This document shows, in pieces, positions 8,067 through 17,297 of a DNA stretch of 64,000 bases. The translations under genes and the position numbers were made by a program. The notes under the pieces are model-generated. The model saw only the letters and a program-made list of their open reading frames with translations. It was not told where the DNA came from and did not search any database. This DNA is from CAG-791 sp000431495 (lineage in GTDB: Bacteria; Bacillota; Clostridia; Lachnospirales; Lachnospiraceae): the NCBI GenBank assembly GCA_052117605.1, contig JBQKIT010000008.1; one strand, 5' to 3'. How positions within the stretch are numbered: the stretch's first letter is position 1; each line of letters starts with the position of its first letter.

Positions 8067-8303
8067 GCTTTTTCTCTTTTTCATTCTATATTCTGTCGGT
8101 GTCATACTGTAGTATTTTTTGAACATCTTACAGAAATAATCCACATTTTCAAAGCCAACGTTCTCAGAAATCACTCCGATTTTCTTCTCGGTTACAACAA
8201 GCAGACTTGCCGCCTCCTGGAGTCGGTATTTCAGCAGATAGTGGACAGGCGTATCATGCAGATATCTCCGGAAAAGATTCAGCGCCGTACTCTTGCTCAC
8301 CAT
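8058..8303 (-). pseudogene. AraC-family regulator, C-terminal DNA-binding domain only
   Basis: The frame encodes the double helix-turn-helix of AraC/XylS proteins: VSKSTALNLFRRYL, then a second helix pair with ISENVGFENVDYFCKMFKKY and the family signature MTPTEYR. The frame stays open upstream to about 8430 (including GRPSKEEIAEQV, the start of the first helix-turn-helix) but has no usable start codon there and no N-terminal sensor domain. Full AraC proteins have about 280 residues. I regard it as a 5'-truncated remnant; a short functional protein from ATG 8303 would lack part of the first helix. Its stop codon comes from the tRNA-derived repeat. Confidence 0.65.
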
Positions 8304-8429
8304 GACCTGTTCAGCAATTTCCTCCTTGGAAGGCCTTCCTTCGCACTTTATTATACAGTCAAAGGCTGTGCTGCACGATTCATGAGGGATCTGAGAGCAG
8401 CTTTTCTGACAGAAGGGAGTTTCTTACCA

Positions 8430-9668
8430 ATGAACAGAAACAGTAAGTACCGTAAAACACTAACCGCCTGCTATCTTGGCTTTATTACGCAGGCGATCGC
8501 GGCCAATTTTGCACCGTTGTTATTCCTGACCTTTCATCGGACATTTCAGATTTCCCTTGGAAAAATTGCCTTGATTTCAACGGTATTCTTCTTTACGCAG
8601 CTTCTTGTCGATCTGTTCTGTGCCAAATATGTGGACAGAATCGGCTATCGCAGAAGTGTCGTGGCCTCCGAGATTCTATCCGCCTCCGGACTCATCGGGC
8701 TTGCATTTCTTCCGAATCTGCTTCCCGATCCGTATGCCGGCATTCTGATCAGCGTCATGATTTATGCAATCGGAAGCGGCCTGATTGAGGTTCTGGTCAG
8801 CCCGATCGTAGAGGCCTGCCCCTTCGACAATAAGGATAAGGTCATGAGTCTTCTGCACTCCTTCTACTGCTGGGGCTCTGTCGGTGTCATTTTATTGTCC
8901 ACTTTGTTTTTTGCCGTCTTCGGTATTGAGAGCTGGCGCATTCTTGCCTGCATCTGGGCACTGATTCCGCTGTACAACACCTTCAATTTTCTTTCCTGCC
9001 CGATTGAAATGCTGACCGAAAACGGCGAAGGCCTGAGCATCCGGCAGCTGTTTACGATTCCCCTTTTCTGGGTGGCGCTGGTTCTCATGGTCTGCGCCGG
9101 CGCAAGCGAAATTTCCATGGCACAGTGGGCATCTGCCTATGTAGAATCGGCACTTGGCATCTCCAAAAATCTCGGTGATATCGCAGGGCCCTGCCTGTTT
9201 GCGGTTATGATGGGAATCAGCCGTTCCTTCTATGGAAAATACGGTGACAGGCTGGATCTCATGAAATTCATGATTTACTCCGGTGCACTGTGTCTGGCCT
9301 GCTATCTGCTCTCCGCTCTGGCTCCGTTCCCGCTTCTGAGTCTTGCGGGCTGCATTGTCTGCGGCTTCTCCGTTGGAATTATGTGGCCGGGCACTATCAG
9401 CATTGCCTCCGGTAAAATTCCGCTTGGCGGCACGGCAATGTTTGCACTGCTGGCAATGGCAGGCGATTTAGGCGGATCCATAGGCCCCGGTGTTGTAGGC
9501 CTCGTGACCCAAAGTGCGAATGACAATCTAAAGGCCGGTATGCTGGCAGGCAGCTTTTTCCCTGCCATCCTGATTCTCTCGGTTTTTCTGCTCAGAAGGA
9601 AAAGGGCAGCAGCTGAGCAACCCACAGAAGGCTCCCTGCTGCCGCCCCGATCAGATAGCCTGCAATGA
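8430..9668 (+). CDS. MFS transporter
   Basis: 412 residues from the ATG at 8430, preceded by AGAAGGGAG. Twelve membrane helices are visible; the loop after helix 2 carries the MFS motif A variant KYVDRIGYRRS, and SIGPGVVGLVTQ occurs in helix 11. The fold matches single-polypeptide MFS sugar or drug transporters, close in style to FucP-like permeases. It is divergent to the AraC fragment, which may once have controlled it. No catabolic gene is adjacent, so the substrate is unknown. Confidence 0.82.
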   Translation: MNRNSKYRKTLTACYLGFITQAIAANFAPLLFLTFHRTFQISLGKIALISTVFFFTQLLVDLFCAKYVDRIGYRRSVVASEILSASGLIGLAFLPNLLPDPYAGILISVMIYAIGSGLIEVLVSPIVEACPFDNKDKVMSLLHSFYCWGSVGVILLSTLFFAVFGIESWRILACIWALIPLYNTFNFLSCPIEMLTENGEGLSIRQLFTIPLFWVALVLMVCAGASEISMAQWASAYVESALGISKNLGDIAGPCLFAVMMGISRSFYGKYGDRLDLMKFMIYSGALCLACYLLSALAPFPLLSLAGCIVCGFSVGIMWPGTISIASGKIPLGGTAMFALLAMAGDLGGSIGPGVVGLVTQSANDNLKAGMLAGSFFPAILILSVFLLRRKRAAAEQPTEGSLLPPRSDSLQ

Positions 9669-10128
9669 CATCCCGCGGATAATGAACGCCCCCGAGGACA
9701 CGAACCACTGCGATGCAGGCAGAGAGGATCAGGAAGATCACGCCCAGGAAAACATCCTGACGGAGAATACACATTGAGATCAGAACCGCAGAGAACACAT
9801 GCCGGCTCGGCATCGAATTTCCCATCCCTTCCCGATGGATCAGAGGATCGATCTCCCATTCCTCATAGGGCCGTTTCCGCTTCATCCTGCTGCGGACAAA
9901 GCTGAGCAGAAGGAAGCTGATTCCGGGAACAAGAATATAGGAAAGTACCGTCACCCGCGCCTCCGTTCCCCGCATCGCAGTCACCGCAAGGAGCACCGGA
10001 TACGCCGCATACATCACTGCCGCAAGGATCCGGTCCGCGGCGGTAAGCAGCTGACTGGCGTTTTCCTTTTTACGGAGCCCCGCCGTTATTGTTTCATAGA
10101 ATTTCGAATAATCACGTTTCGATTTCAT
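9592..10128 (-). CDS. PAP2-family membrane phosphatase
   Basis: 178 residues from the ATG at 10128, which lies inside the last codons of the AAA+ gene (17-base overlap), so the two are translationally coupled. The three phosphatase motifs are present: C1 as MKRKRPYEEW, C2 as SMPSRHVFSA and C3 as RVLGGVHYPRDVIAG, with five to six membrane helices. Such enzymes dephosphorylate undecaprenyl diphosphate or phosphatidate at the outer membrane face. The 3' end overlaps convergently with the MFS gene by 77 bases. A recycling role for undecaprenyl diphosphate is possible but not provable from sequence. Confidence 0.88.
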   Translation of the reverse strand: MKSKRDYSKFYETITAGLRKKENASQLLTAADRILAAVMYAAYPVLLAVTAMRGTEARVTVLSYILVPGISFLLLSFVRSRMKRKRPYEEWEIDPLIHREGMGNSMPSRHVFSAVLISMCILRQDVFLGVIFLILSACIAVVRVLGGVHYPRDVIAGYLIGAAAGSLLWVAQLLPFSF

Positions 10129-11428
10129 TCGTCTTTTCCGATTCCCTGGACTTTCCGGAAGAATCCCCCTCATCCCGGAGATCCTCCAAAGTGATTTTCT
10201 GCATTTCTTCCTTCGTCGGATGCTCCAGAACCGCAATTCGTCTGGCCTGGTTCGTGATGATGGTCTCAAAGAGGTTCCGCACCTCCCGCGCGTTCGCGAA
10301 ATTCTCCGGCATCTGCGCCTTCCGGAGCATCAGAAGCGTTTTCACCTGCTCTCTTGCCTCCGGATCCGGCACATACTCATATTTTCTGCAGTTCAGATCG
10401 AAGATGGCAAGCAGCTCATCCACCGTATAGTCCGGGAATTCAATGAACTTGTTGAAGCGGCTCTGAAGTCCCGGATTCGAATGAATAAAGGTCTCCATCG
10501 GCTTTGTGTAACCCGCCACAATGACGACAAATTCATCCCGGTGATCCTCCATTGCCTTCAGAATCGTATCAATGGCCTCCTGACCAAAATCCGTTCCCTG
10601 GTCTGCGGATCTTGCCAGCGAATAGGCTTCATCAATGAAAAGAACACCGCCCATTGCCTCTTCAATTTTCTTCTGCGTCTTCACGGCAGTCTGCCCGACA
10701 TAACCGGCAACCAGTCCGGACCGGTCACACTCCACAAGCTGTCCTGTGGACAGTACACCGATCTGCTTGTACAGTCTCGCAAGGATTCTTGCCACCGTGG
10801 TCTTGCCGGTTCCCGGATTTCCTGTAAAAACAAGATGCATCGACACCGGAACGGTCTTCATTCCCGCGTCCTTGCGAAGCTTCTGAATCTTCGTAAAATC
10901 ATACAGCTCCCGGACGTCATGTTTGATTCCGGTCAGTCCGATCAGCTCATTCAGATCCTCCATCGGATCGGTTTCCGGCTTCTTCTCCTCGGCCTGTGCC
11001 TGCTGTGTCTCTGCCTGCTGCCGGACCTCCGTTTTCGAATCTCCTTCTGCAGAAGCTTTTCCCGCAGAGACCGATTCCTCCGACGCCTGCCCGGTCAACG
11101 CCCCCCGCACCGGAATATCATTCTCCCGGTTGAATTTCATTGCAGCCTCCATCAGCGCTGCCTGCGCGCGGGAGAGCGCATCCATCTCCTGCTCCAGAGT
11201 GCTCTGTGCCCGTCTGTCCGCCGCCGGATCCGGCGCTTTTCCCTGCGTGTCCGTTCTTCCTCCCTGCGATTTCCCGGCCGGATCCGCTTCACCCGCCTGC
11301 ACTCCCGGCCGGTATAAATCCCCGTAAAGATCCTTCAGAAGATCTCCCGTCTGTCTGTGCGAATCTATCGGAGTCTTCTTCCGTTTTCCGTCTTTTCTGT
11401 TGTCTTCCTCACCAAACCGAAGTTCCAT
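10112..11428 (-). CDS. AAA+ ATPase of the CbbX/SpoVK type
   Basis: 438 residues from ATG 11428, preceded by CAGGGGAAG; a GTG at 11449 is an alternative start. The first 150 residues are polar, low-complexity and rich in Gln, Glu and Ala. The C-terminal 270 residues form one AAA+ module: Walker A GNPGTGKT (about 203-210), Walker B GGVLFIDEAYSL (about 261-272), and an arginine-finger region around NPGLQSRFNKFI. SpoVK and CbbX are the nearest described members: SpoVK is needed for spore maturation and CbbX remodels Rubisco. Here the client is unknown. It is transcribed with the PAP2 phosphatase gene. Confidence 0.85.
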   Translation of the reverse strand: MELRFGEEDNRKDGKRKKTPIDSHRQTGDLLKDLYGDLYRPGVQAGEADPAGKSQGGRTDTQGKAPDPAADRRAQSTLEQEMDALSRAQAALMEAAMKFNRENDIPVRGALTGQASEESVSAGKASAEGDSKTEVRQQAETQQAQAEEKKPETDPMEDLNELIGLTGIKHDVRELYDFTKIQKLRKDAGMKTVPVSMHLVFTGNPGTGKTTVARILARLYKQIGVLSTGQLVECDRSGLVAGYVGQTAVKTQKKIEEAMGGVLFIDEAYSLARSADQGTDFGQEAIDTILKAMEDHRDEFVVIVAGYTKPMETFIHSNPGLQSRFNKFIEFPDYTVDELLAIFDLNCRKYEYVPDPEAREQVKTLLMLRKAQMPENFANAREVRNLFETIITNQARRIAVLEHPTKEEMQKITLEDLRDEGDSSGKSRESEKTNEIET

Positions 11429-11564
11429 ATTCTTCTTCCCCTGCCGCACTCGGCACTTCTGCTGTCTGTTCCATCCCCCTAGTGTACCATAAGCAGCGGC
11501 TGCGGGCCTTGAGAAATCAACGTGTGAAGGGTATGATCGTTACATCAGACAGGGAGGAAACCAT

Positions 11565-11861
11565 ATGTTTTTCTTATTTACTAAGCGTGTCACTCTTGCC
11601 GACGGCGGCAAGGAGGAGATTGCCCGCAAGGAGAAGCTCCTGAACGATGCCGGAATCCGCACCAATTCCTGGAGCACCGGTGCTCCGGTTGTTCTTGGCG
11701 GTCCTCACATGAAGACGGCCGACTGGGCCGGCAAGCACTATGTCAATCACGATGATGAGCGCGTGGTTTATCATCTGGAGGTTGCGAAAAAGGATCAGTA
11801 CCGTGCCATGAAAGTTTTAATGGGCGAGGATGCCGCACTCGGCGATGGGTTTATCCGATAA
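11565..11861 (+). CDS. Small conserved-looking protein of unknown function
   Basis: 98 residues, start ATG preceded by AGGGAGGAAACC, a strong ribosome site. It has no membrane segment. The pattern, an N-terminal strand-helix with the segment KEEIARKEKLLNDAGI and a C-terminal VYHLEVAKKDQYRAMKVL, resembles small DUF2007-like signal-transducing proteins, but I do not recognise it firmly. It is followed by the nth gene after 29 bases, so co-transcription is likely. Confidence 0.75.
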   Translation: MFFLFTKRVTLADGGKEEIARKEKLLNDAGIRTNSWSTGAPVVLGGPHMKTADWAGKHYVNHDDERVVYHLEVAKKDQYRAMKVLMGEDAALGDGFIR

Positions 11862-11890
11862 AATCGTCAGAGAAGGAAGAAGCTGCAGCT

Positions 11891-12547
11891 ATGAATGAAC
11901 TCGAGAAGAAAAAGAAACTCGCGCTTGAAGTGATTCAGCGCCTGAAAAAGGAATACCCGGACACACAGTGTTCGCTGAACTATAAGGATGCCTGGCAGCT
12001 TCTTGTCAGCGTGCGTCTTGCCGCGCAGTGCACCGATGCGCGGGTCAATGTGGTGATGGTGGATCTTCTGAAGAAATATCCGGATGTCGCAGCGCTTGCT
12101 GCCGCTTCTCCGGAGGAAATCGAAGCCATTGTCCGCCCCTGCGGACTTGGCCGCTCCAAGGCACGCGACATCTGTGCATGCATGAAGATTCTCCATGAGA
12201 AGTACCATGACATTGTTCCGGACAACATGAAGGAGCTTCTTGCGCTCCCCGGTGTCGGCAGAAAGAGCGCCAACCTCATTCTCGGCGACGTTTACGGAAA
12301 GCCGGCCATCGTGACCGACACGCACTGCATCCGCCTCTGCAATCTCATCGGCCTTGTCGATGACGTGAAGGAGCCCGCCAAGGTGGAAAAGGCTCTTTGG
12401 GAAATCATCCCGCCAGAGGAAGGCAACCAGCTCTGCCATCGTTTTGTCGATCACGGCAGAGCCGTCTGCGTTGCAAGAAGGCCGCAGTGCGATCAGTGCT
12501 GCCTCGCGGGCATCTGCCGTCATCATCTATCGCAGCGCACGTCCTGA
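11891..12547 (+). CDS. nth: Endonuclease III (DNA glycosylase/AP lyase)
   Basis: 218 residues. Nth removes oxidised pyrimidines and cleaves the abasic strand during base-excision repair. The helix-hairpin-helix LPGVGRKSANLI contains the catalytic Lys125, and Asp143 in VTDTHCIRL is the conserved acid. Four cysteines, Cys193-x6-Cys200-x2-Cys203-x5-Cys209, bind the [4Fe-4S] cluster. Length is normal. Start ATG follows AGAAGGAAG. The gene ends 25 bases before the convergent HelD gene. Confidence 0.96.
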   Translation: MNELEKKKKLALEVIQRLKKEYPDTQCSLNYKDAWQLLVSVRLAAQCTDARVNVVMVDLLKKYPDVAALAAASPEEIEAIVRPCGLGRSKARDICACMKILHEKYHDIVPDNMKELLALPGVGRKSANLILGDVYGKPAIVTDTHCIRLCNLIGLVDDVKEPAKVEKALWEIIPPEEGNQLCHRFVDHGRAVCVARRPQCDQCCLAGICRHHLSQRTS

Positions 12548-12572
12548 TCCGGAAGCTCCGTTTCACAGACGC

Positions 12573-14675
12573 TCATCCAAGGAGCGGGCTCAGCTCCTTC
12601 TTCGCAAGAATCGTAATGTTCTGCGTCGCCCGGGAAATCGCCGTGTACAGACGATGTCTGGACAGCGTTCCCTCCGGATAGTTCTCCGGATCTGCGTTCG
12701 GCAGAATAACATGATCAAATTCCAGTCCCTTTGCATACTGCAGACTGATCAGAATGGATCCGCCTGCAGGAACCGGCTCGTCCTTGCTGACAGCAGCAGG
12801 TGCCTTGTCTCCAAGCTCCTTCCGGATGCGGTCCAGCTCCTTGCGTCCCGCGCAGATCACCGCGGTGACTCCGGGCTTTCCTTCATTTTCCCAGATGGAA
12901 GCAAGGAGCTTTTCCTTCCACTCTTCTTTGGAAGCGGTCACGCAGATTTCCGGCTCCACACCGGGACGCTGCACCGACTGAGCCTCCAGCTTCTTCTCCT
13001 CCGGAAGAAGTCCCGCAAACAAAGCGGTGATTTCCGGTGATGAGCGGTAGCTTGTCTGAAGCGGCAGCTCCACGGTTTTCTTTCCCTTTTCCTCAAAAAG
13101 ACGATGAATATCCTGAAATGCGATATTTCCTTCCCGGATGGACTGGAACTCATCCCCAAGAAGCATGAACTTCGCATTCACGAAATAGCGCTCGAAGATC
13201 ATCAGCTGCGCCTCGGTATAATCCTGCACCTCGTCAATGCAGACATATTTTGCCGTGCGGTCGCACTCACCGGTCAGCGCCATCTTCAGGTAAAGCCACT
13301 GGATCGAGGTCAGCTTCTTCGTACCAAGGATTCTCTGTCCGATGTGATCCAGGTTCAGCCATCCGCACTCGCGGATCATCTTGAATGCACCGCCGTAATT
13401 GTTCTGAATGCGGTTTTCCTCTTTGACATCCATCCTGCCATCCAGAGGACTTCCGGACACGCTCTCGTCCGCTGCATCCTCCGCGCCGTCCAAAAGCTCT
13501 TCCCCGTCATCATCCTTGTCCGAATTTTTCTTCGAACGAAGCGCACGTCTTGCCTCCTCCAGAAGCTCGTCCACGGTTACCTGAATCAGACGGACACCTG
13601 CGGGAAACTTTCCCTCATGAGCTCGGAGAGCCTCCAGAATCTTCTCCGTCCCGAGGACCGGCTTGCCCTTCTGATCGATCGGAACAAGATCCTCCTCCTC
13701 AAACGAAAAGCTTTGCAGTGCCTCGTCGATCCTCCGCAGGGACTCTGCCGTTGTCTCCACGCCGGGATCCGGAATCGGATCATGCACCAGCTGCAGGAAT
13801 TCCGTCCATGTCAGCGTGTTCGGATTGCGCTCGCCAAGATCCGGGAGCACGTTGTCAATGTACTGGGTAAAGACCGGATTCAGGGTAATCAGATACACAT
13901 CCTCCGGCTTCAGCGTGGTTCTCTGATGGAAGAACATGAAGGCAATCCTCTGCAGAAGGACCGACGTCTTGCCGCTTCCCGCGATTCCGTTGACAAGAAG
14001 CACCGGCACATCCGGATAACGGATGATGGCATTCTGCTCCTTCTGAATGGTAACCGTAATCGCCTGCATCTTATCGCTGTGCTGTCTGGAGAGCGATGCC
14101 AGAAGCATCGGATCCTCGATCGCAAGCTGCGTGTCAAAATAAGCCTTCAGCTGATCCTTATCCAGCTCAAACTGGCGGCGCAGCAGAAGATCCACATCGA
14201 TTCGCCTTCCGTCCACCTCATAGAAGGTTTTCCCGTTCTCCTGGTTGTAATAGGTCTCCGCGATGGGCGATCTCCAGTCGACAATCAGCTGATCATAGCC
14301 GTTCTCCGAAATCGAGCTTCGGCCGATATAGTAATTCTCCGGCTCCTCGTCCGGCGCAAACTGAAGCGTCACTCTGGCAAAATAAGGCGATTCCAGCAGC
14401 ATCTTCAGCTTCGTAAGCTTCGCAGACATCGTGCCGGATTTGATGTTATAGGTGTCGATGTACCGGTTCCACGTTTCCATTTCACCGTAGGACTCCATCT
14501 GCACCTCATCATCCGCAGTGTCGATCCGGATGTTCGTCAGAATATCCGCCTTCTCCTCTGCCGCCTGCTGATTCAGTGTCTCAATGCTCTCCTCAAGCTC
14601 AGCGTTCATGGCAACGAGCTTGTCATAGGTTTCGGTCAAGTGCTTCTGTTCTTCGTCAAATACTCTCTGATCCAT
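12573..14675 (-). CDS. helD: HelD-type superfamily I helicase / RNA polymerase recycling ATPase
   Basis: 700 residues. The N-terminal 50 residues form an antiparallel coiled coil (DEEQKHLTETYDKLVAMNAE) of the kind with which HelD enters the RNA polymerase secondary channel. DWRSPIAETYY (about 133-143) is typical of the family. Walker A is NGIAGSGKTSVLLQR (about 229-243), motif II VCIDEVQDYT, and the C-terminal motifs QTSYRSSPEI and KGLEFDHVILPNA are present, followed by YTAISRATQ. HelD frees stalled RNA polymerase using ATP. The insert with an acidic stretch near residues 390-410 is variable in the family. Start ATG follows GAGGTTACT. Confidence 0.9.
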   Translation of the reverse strand: MDQRVFDEEQKHLTETYDKLVAMNAELEESIETLNQQAAEEKADILTNIRIDTADDEVQMESYGEMETWNRYIDTYNIKSGTMSAKLTKLKMLLESPYFARVTLQFAPDEEPENYYIGRSSISENGYDQLIVDWRSPIAETYYNQENGKTFYEVDGRRIDVDLLLRRQFELDKDQLKAYFDTQLAIEDPMLLASLSRQHSDKMQAITVTIQKEQNAIIRYPDVPVLLVNGIAGSGKTSVLLQRIAFMFFHQRTTLKPEDVYLITLNPVFTQYIDNVLPDLGERNPNTLTWTEFLQLVHDPIPDPGVETTAESLRRIDEALQSFSFEEEDLVPIDQKGKPVLGTEKILEALRAHEGKFPAGVRLIQVTVDELLEEARRALRSKKNSDKDDDGEELLDGAEDAADESVSGSPLDGRMDVKEENRIQNNYGGAFKMIRECGWLNLDHIGQRILGTKKLTSIQWLYLKMALTGECDRTAKYVCIDEVQDYTEAQLMIFERYFVNAKFMLLGDEFQSIREGNIAFQDIHRLFEEKGKKTVELPLQTSYRSSPEITALFAGLLPEEKKLEAQSVQRPGVEPEICVTASKEEWKEKLLASIWENEGKPGVTAVICAGRKELDRIRKELGDKAPAAVSKDEPVPAGGSILISLQYAKGLEFDHVILPNADPENYPEGTLSRHRLYTAISRATQNITILAKKELSPLLG

Positions 14676-14990
14676 AGTAACCTCAAATCATCTCTTATCA
14701 TCTGTCCGATGCCTTGTCAGGAACCCTTTTCTGCAAAAACTCCTTCGGGCATTTTGTTATTATAACATCCCGCTTCCTGCGTTCGACAGGAAATCACGTA
14801 AAATTCGTCATCTCGGTGTCAGCATTTCCGAATCGACACAGAAAAAACACATTCTCATGACAGTTTGAACACAAACACTTTCTAGGATACTGCTTGTAAG
14901 GTTAAAACCCGAAACTCCTCCGGCGAATGCGAGGAGCCCTGTGTTTTAACCAGTAAAAACCAGCATCAAACGATTGGGAGGTATTGTATC
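14676..14990. other. Intergenic region with the promoter and leader of the NEW3/ABC operon
   Basis: No gene is visible. The right half carries a likely promoter (TTTGAA about 16 bases before GATACT at 14886-14891) and the stem-loop described separately. GGGAGG at 14975-14980 is the ribosome site of the next gene. Confidence 0.6.
14900..14951 (+). promoter_or_regulatory. Large stem-loop at the presumed 5' end of the NEW3/ABC transcript
   Basis: GGTTAAAAC (14900-14908) pairs perfectly with GTTTTAACC (14943-14951); inside, CTCCTC (14915-14920) pairs with GAGGAG (14931-14936). No T-run follows, so it is not a standard terminator. It begins about 8 bases after the predicted -10 box, and so would be the very 5' end of the mRNA. 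It may protect the transcript or regulate it. Confidence 0.55.
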
Positions 14991-16208
14991 ATGAAAAGTA
15001 AATCACTCAAACCGCTGACAAGGGCCGGGGTTGCGGTCGTCACATCGGCGCTTCTTATGGCAGCACCGCTTGCTTCCTTCCCCAGCATGGCAGCAGAAAA
15101 TGACGCCGCAGCCGTCCAGACCATCATTGCATCCGGTCTGACCATGAGCACCAGCTATCCCGGAATCTCCGTAAAAGCGGGCGACTCCATCAGCTTCTCT
15201 CTGGACTTCACCAACTCCGGCGCCGGCGAGATGGCAGAGCTCTCCGCATCCTCTCTGCCGGATGGGTTTGAGGGATATTTTCAGGGAAACAGCCACACGG
15301 TTTCCAGCGTCTACATTAAAAATGGCGAGACCAGCGGACTTGTGACCTACACCGTGAACGTTCCGGAAACCGCCAAGGACGGAGATTATAAGATCGTCCT
15401 GAATGCAAAAGGCTCCCGCAGCGCAGTTCTGACGCTGAATCTCAATGTCTCCGAGCTTGATCTTGGTGCCAGCACCCTGACCACCGATTACGAGGAGCAG
15501 GAGGGTGCGAGCGGAACCACGTTCAAGTTCTCCTCCACACTGAATAACAATTCCACCGAGGACCAGTCCTATGCCCTCTCCGCTGACGCACCGGATGGCT
15601 GGAATGTCTCCTATACGGCATCCGACGGCTCCACCAGTGTCTCCGCAATCGATGTAGACAGTGCATCCAGCTCTGCTTTCACCGTCACCGTCACCCCTTC
15701 GGACAATGTCGACGCAGGCGAATATACCATCCCGATTACCGCAAAATCCGCCAATGAAACGCTGAAAATGGATCTGAAGGTTACGATCACCGGCAAGTAC
15801 AGCGTCTCCATGACGACACAGAACGAAACTCTTTCCTTCAATGCCAAAGCAAATAAAAAGACGGCAGTTGTCCTGGATGTCACCAACAACGGAAATGTTG
15901 CACTGACCGACATCAATCTGACCGCAAGTGCTCCGACCGACTGGACCGTTGAATTCTCCGAAAGCTCCATCGATTCTCTGGACGCCGGCGCCACCAAGGA
16001 GGTCACCGCCTACGTCACTCCTTCCCAGTCCGCAATCAGCGGCGACTATGTCGTGAATATGACTGCAACTGCCAAGGAGACCTCGAATACCGCGAACTTC
16101 CGCGTCACCGTTGAGACACAGACCGTATGGGGCGTTGTCGGCATCGTCATCATCGTCGCGATTTTCGCCTGCCTGTATGAGGTATTCCGGAAATTCGGGA
16201 GGCACTGA
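14991..16208 (+). CDS. Exported NEW3-domain (Ig-like) membrane-anchored protein
   Basis: 405 residues. A signal peptide (about residues 1-34, ending near SMAAE) leads into three successive beta-sandwich repeats of about 100 residues (roughly 50-150, 155-265 and 270-375). Each has the pattern of NEW3/COG1470 domains: a D(F/V)TN or LNNNS strand, a P-x-GW/DW turn (DGWNVSY, TDWTVEF) and a late DAGEY/DGDYK/SGDYV strand. One membrane helix (about 379-397) and a short basic tail follow. It is the first gene of an operon with an ABC ATPase (3 bases gap) and a permease. It is probably the extracellular accessory subunit of that ABC complex. Substrate unknown. Confidence 0.82.
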   Translation: MKSKSLKPLTRAGVAVVTSALLMAAPLASFPSMAAENDAAAVQTIIASGLTMSTSYPGISVKAGDSISFSLDFTNSGAGEMAELSASSLPDGFEGYFQGNSHTVSSVYIKNGETSGLVTYTVNVPETAKDGDYKIVLNAKGSRSAVLTLNLNVSELDLGASTLTTDYEEQEGASGTTFKFSSTLNNNSTEDQSYALSADAPDGWNVSYTASDGSTSVSAIDVDSASSSAFTVTVTPSDNVDAGEYTIPITAKSANETLKMDLKVTITGKYSVSMTTQNETLSFNAKANKKTAVVLDVTNNGNVALTDINLTASAPTDWTVEFSESSIDSLDAGATKEVTAYVTPSQSAISGDYVVNMTATAKETSNTANFRVTVETQTVWGVVGIVIIVAIFACLYEVFRKFGRH

Positions 16209-16211
16209 TTC

Positions 16212-17297
16212 ATGACACCCACCAAAGAACAGGATTCCATCATCAAGATCACCAATCTCAGTAAATATTATGGCGATGTCAAAGCGGTGGATCATCTGGA
16301 CCTCGAGATTCACCGGGGTGAAGTCTTCGGCCTTCTCGGTCCCAACGGAGCAGGCAAAACAACGACCACACTGATGCTCCTTGGCCTGACCGATCCCACC
16401 GCAGGACACGCCGAAATCGACGGCATGGACTGCACAAGACAGTCGCTTGCCGTGAAGAACGAGGTCGGATACCTCCCCGACAATGTCGGCTTCTATCCGT
16501 CCATGAGCGGACGGGAGAATCTTATTTTCTCCGGAATGATGAACGGCCTCTCAAAGGAGCAGGCGCTTGACCGTGCAACTTCCATGCTGGAGCGCGTCGG
16601 GATGACCTACGCCGCGGACCGGAAGGCAGGCACCTACTCCAGAGGCATGCGCCAGCGCCTTGGAATTGCCGATGTCCTCATGAAGGATCCGGGCATCATC
16701 ATTATGGATGAGCCGACCGCCGGCATTGATCCGTCCGGCGTCCGTGAAATCACAGCTCTCATCCGTGACCTCGCCGAGAAGGACGGGATCACCATCATGA
16801 TCTCCTCTCACGATCTGTATCAGATCCAGAAAATTTCCGACCGCGTCGGAATTTTCGTCAAGGGAAAACTGATCGCCTGTGGCCGCATTGAAGAGCTCGG
16901 ACGTCAGCTGATGAACAAGGGTCTGTATATGTTCGATATCGTGGCGGAGAAAAACGGTCAGAAGGTCTGGGATACCGATTTTCAGAACATGCTCCGCTCC
17001 ATTCCCGGCGTTGACATCATCGGACGGCGGATGGACGGGACGGTGCACATCGAGGCATCCAGGGATATTCAGAAGGATCTCCTCCGCGCACTTGTGGATG
17101 CGGATTATACCGTCCGCGAGATGCATCAGGAGGGCGGCGACCTGACCGAGATTTACCGCAAATACTTTGAAGCCGCCGAGGCAAAGGAAGGAGGAGAGGA
17201 CGATGACAGAACTGCAGACACAGGCAGCCAGGGAGCCGGAAGGCTTGGACAGCTTAAAGAACGGCTTACATCAGTTTTTAAAGAAGGAGAACAGTGA
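16212..17297 (+). CDS. ABC transporter ATP-binding protein
   Basis: 361 residues. Walker A is GPNGAGKTTT (43-52), the signature is YSRGMRQRLGIADVL, and Walker B IIIMDEPTAGIDPSG is followed by the H-loop ISSHD. It belongs to the ABC-2 exporter group with a long C-terminal regulatory part. The last 30 residues (after DDRTADT) are coded in the 95 bases shared with the permease gene and look unconserved. The ribosome site GGGAGG lies in the 3' end of the preceding gene, so translation is coupled. Confidence 0.93.
   Translation: MTPTKEQDSIIKITNLSKYYGDVKAVDHLDLEIHRGEVFGLLGPNGAGKTTTTLMLLGLTDPTAGHAEIDGMDCTRQSLAVKNEVGYLPDNVGFYPSMSGRENLIFSGMMNGLSKEQALDRATSMLERVGMTYAADRKAGTYSRGMRQRLGIADVLMKDPGIIIMDEPTAGIDPSGVREITALIRDLAEKDGITIMISSHDLYQIQKISDRVGIFVKGKLIACGRIEELGRQLMNKGLYMFDIVAEKNGQKVWDTDFQNMLRSIPGVDIIGRRMDGTVHIEASRDIQKDLLRALVDADYTVREMHQEGGDLTEIYRKYFEAAEAKEGGEDDDRTADTGSQGAGRLGQLKERLTSVFKEGEQ

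Noticed and set aside
7512..8429. Upstream extension of the MFS frame by about 306 codons
   Set aside because: It runs through the tRNA-Pro gene and the AraC fragment; the ATG at 8430 has a good ribosome site and begins the first membrane helix.
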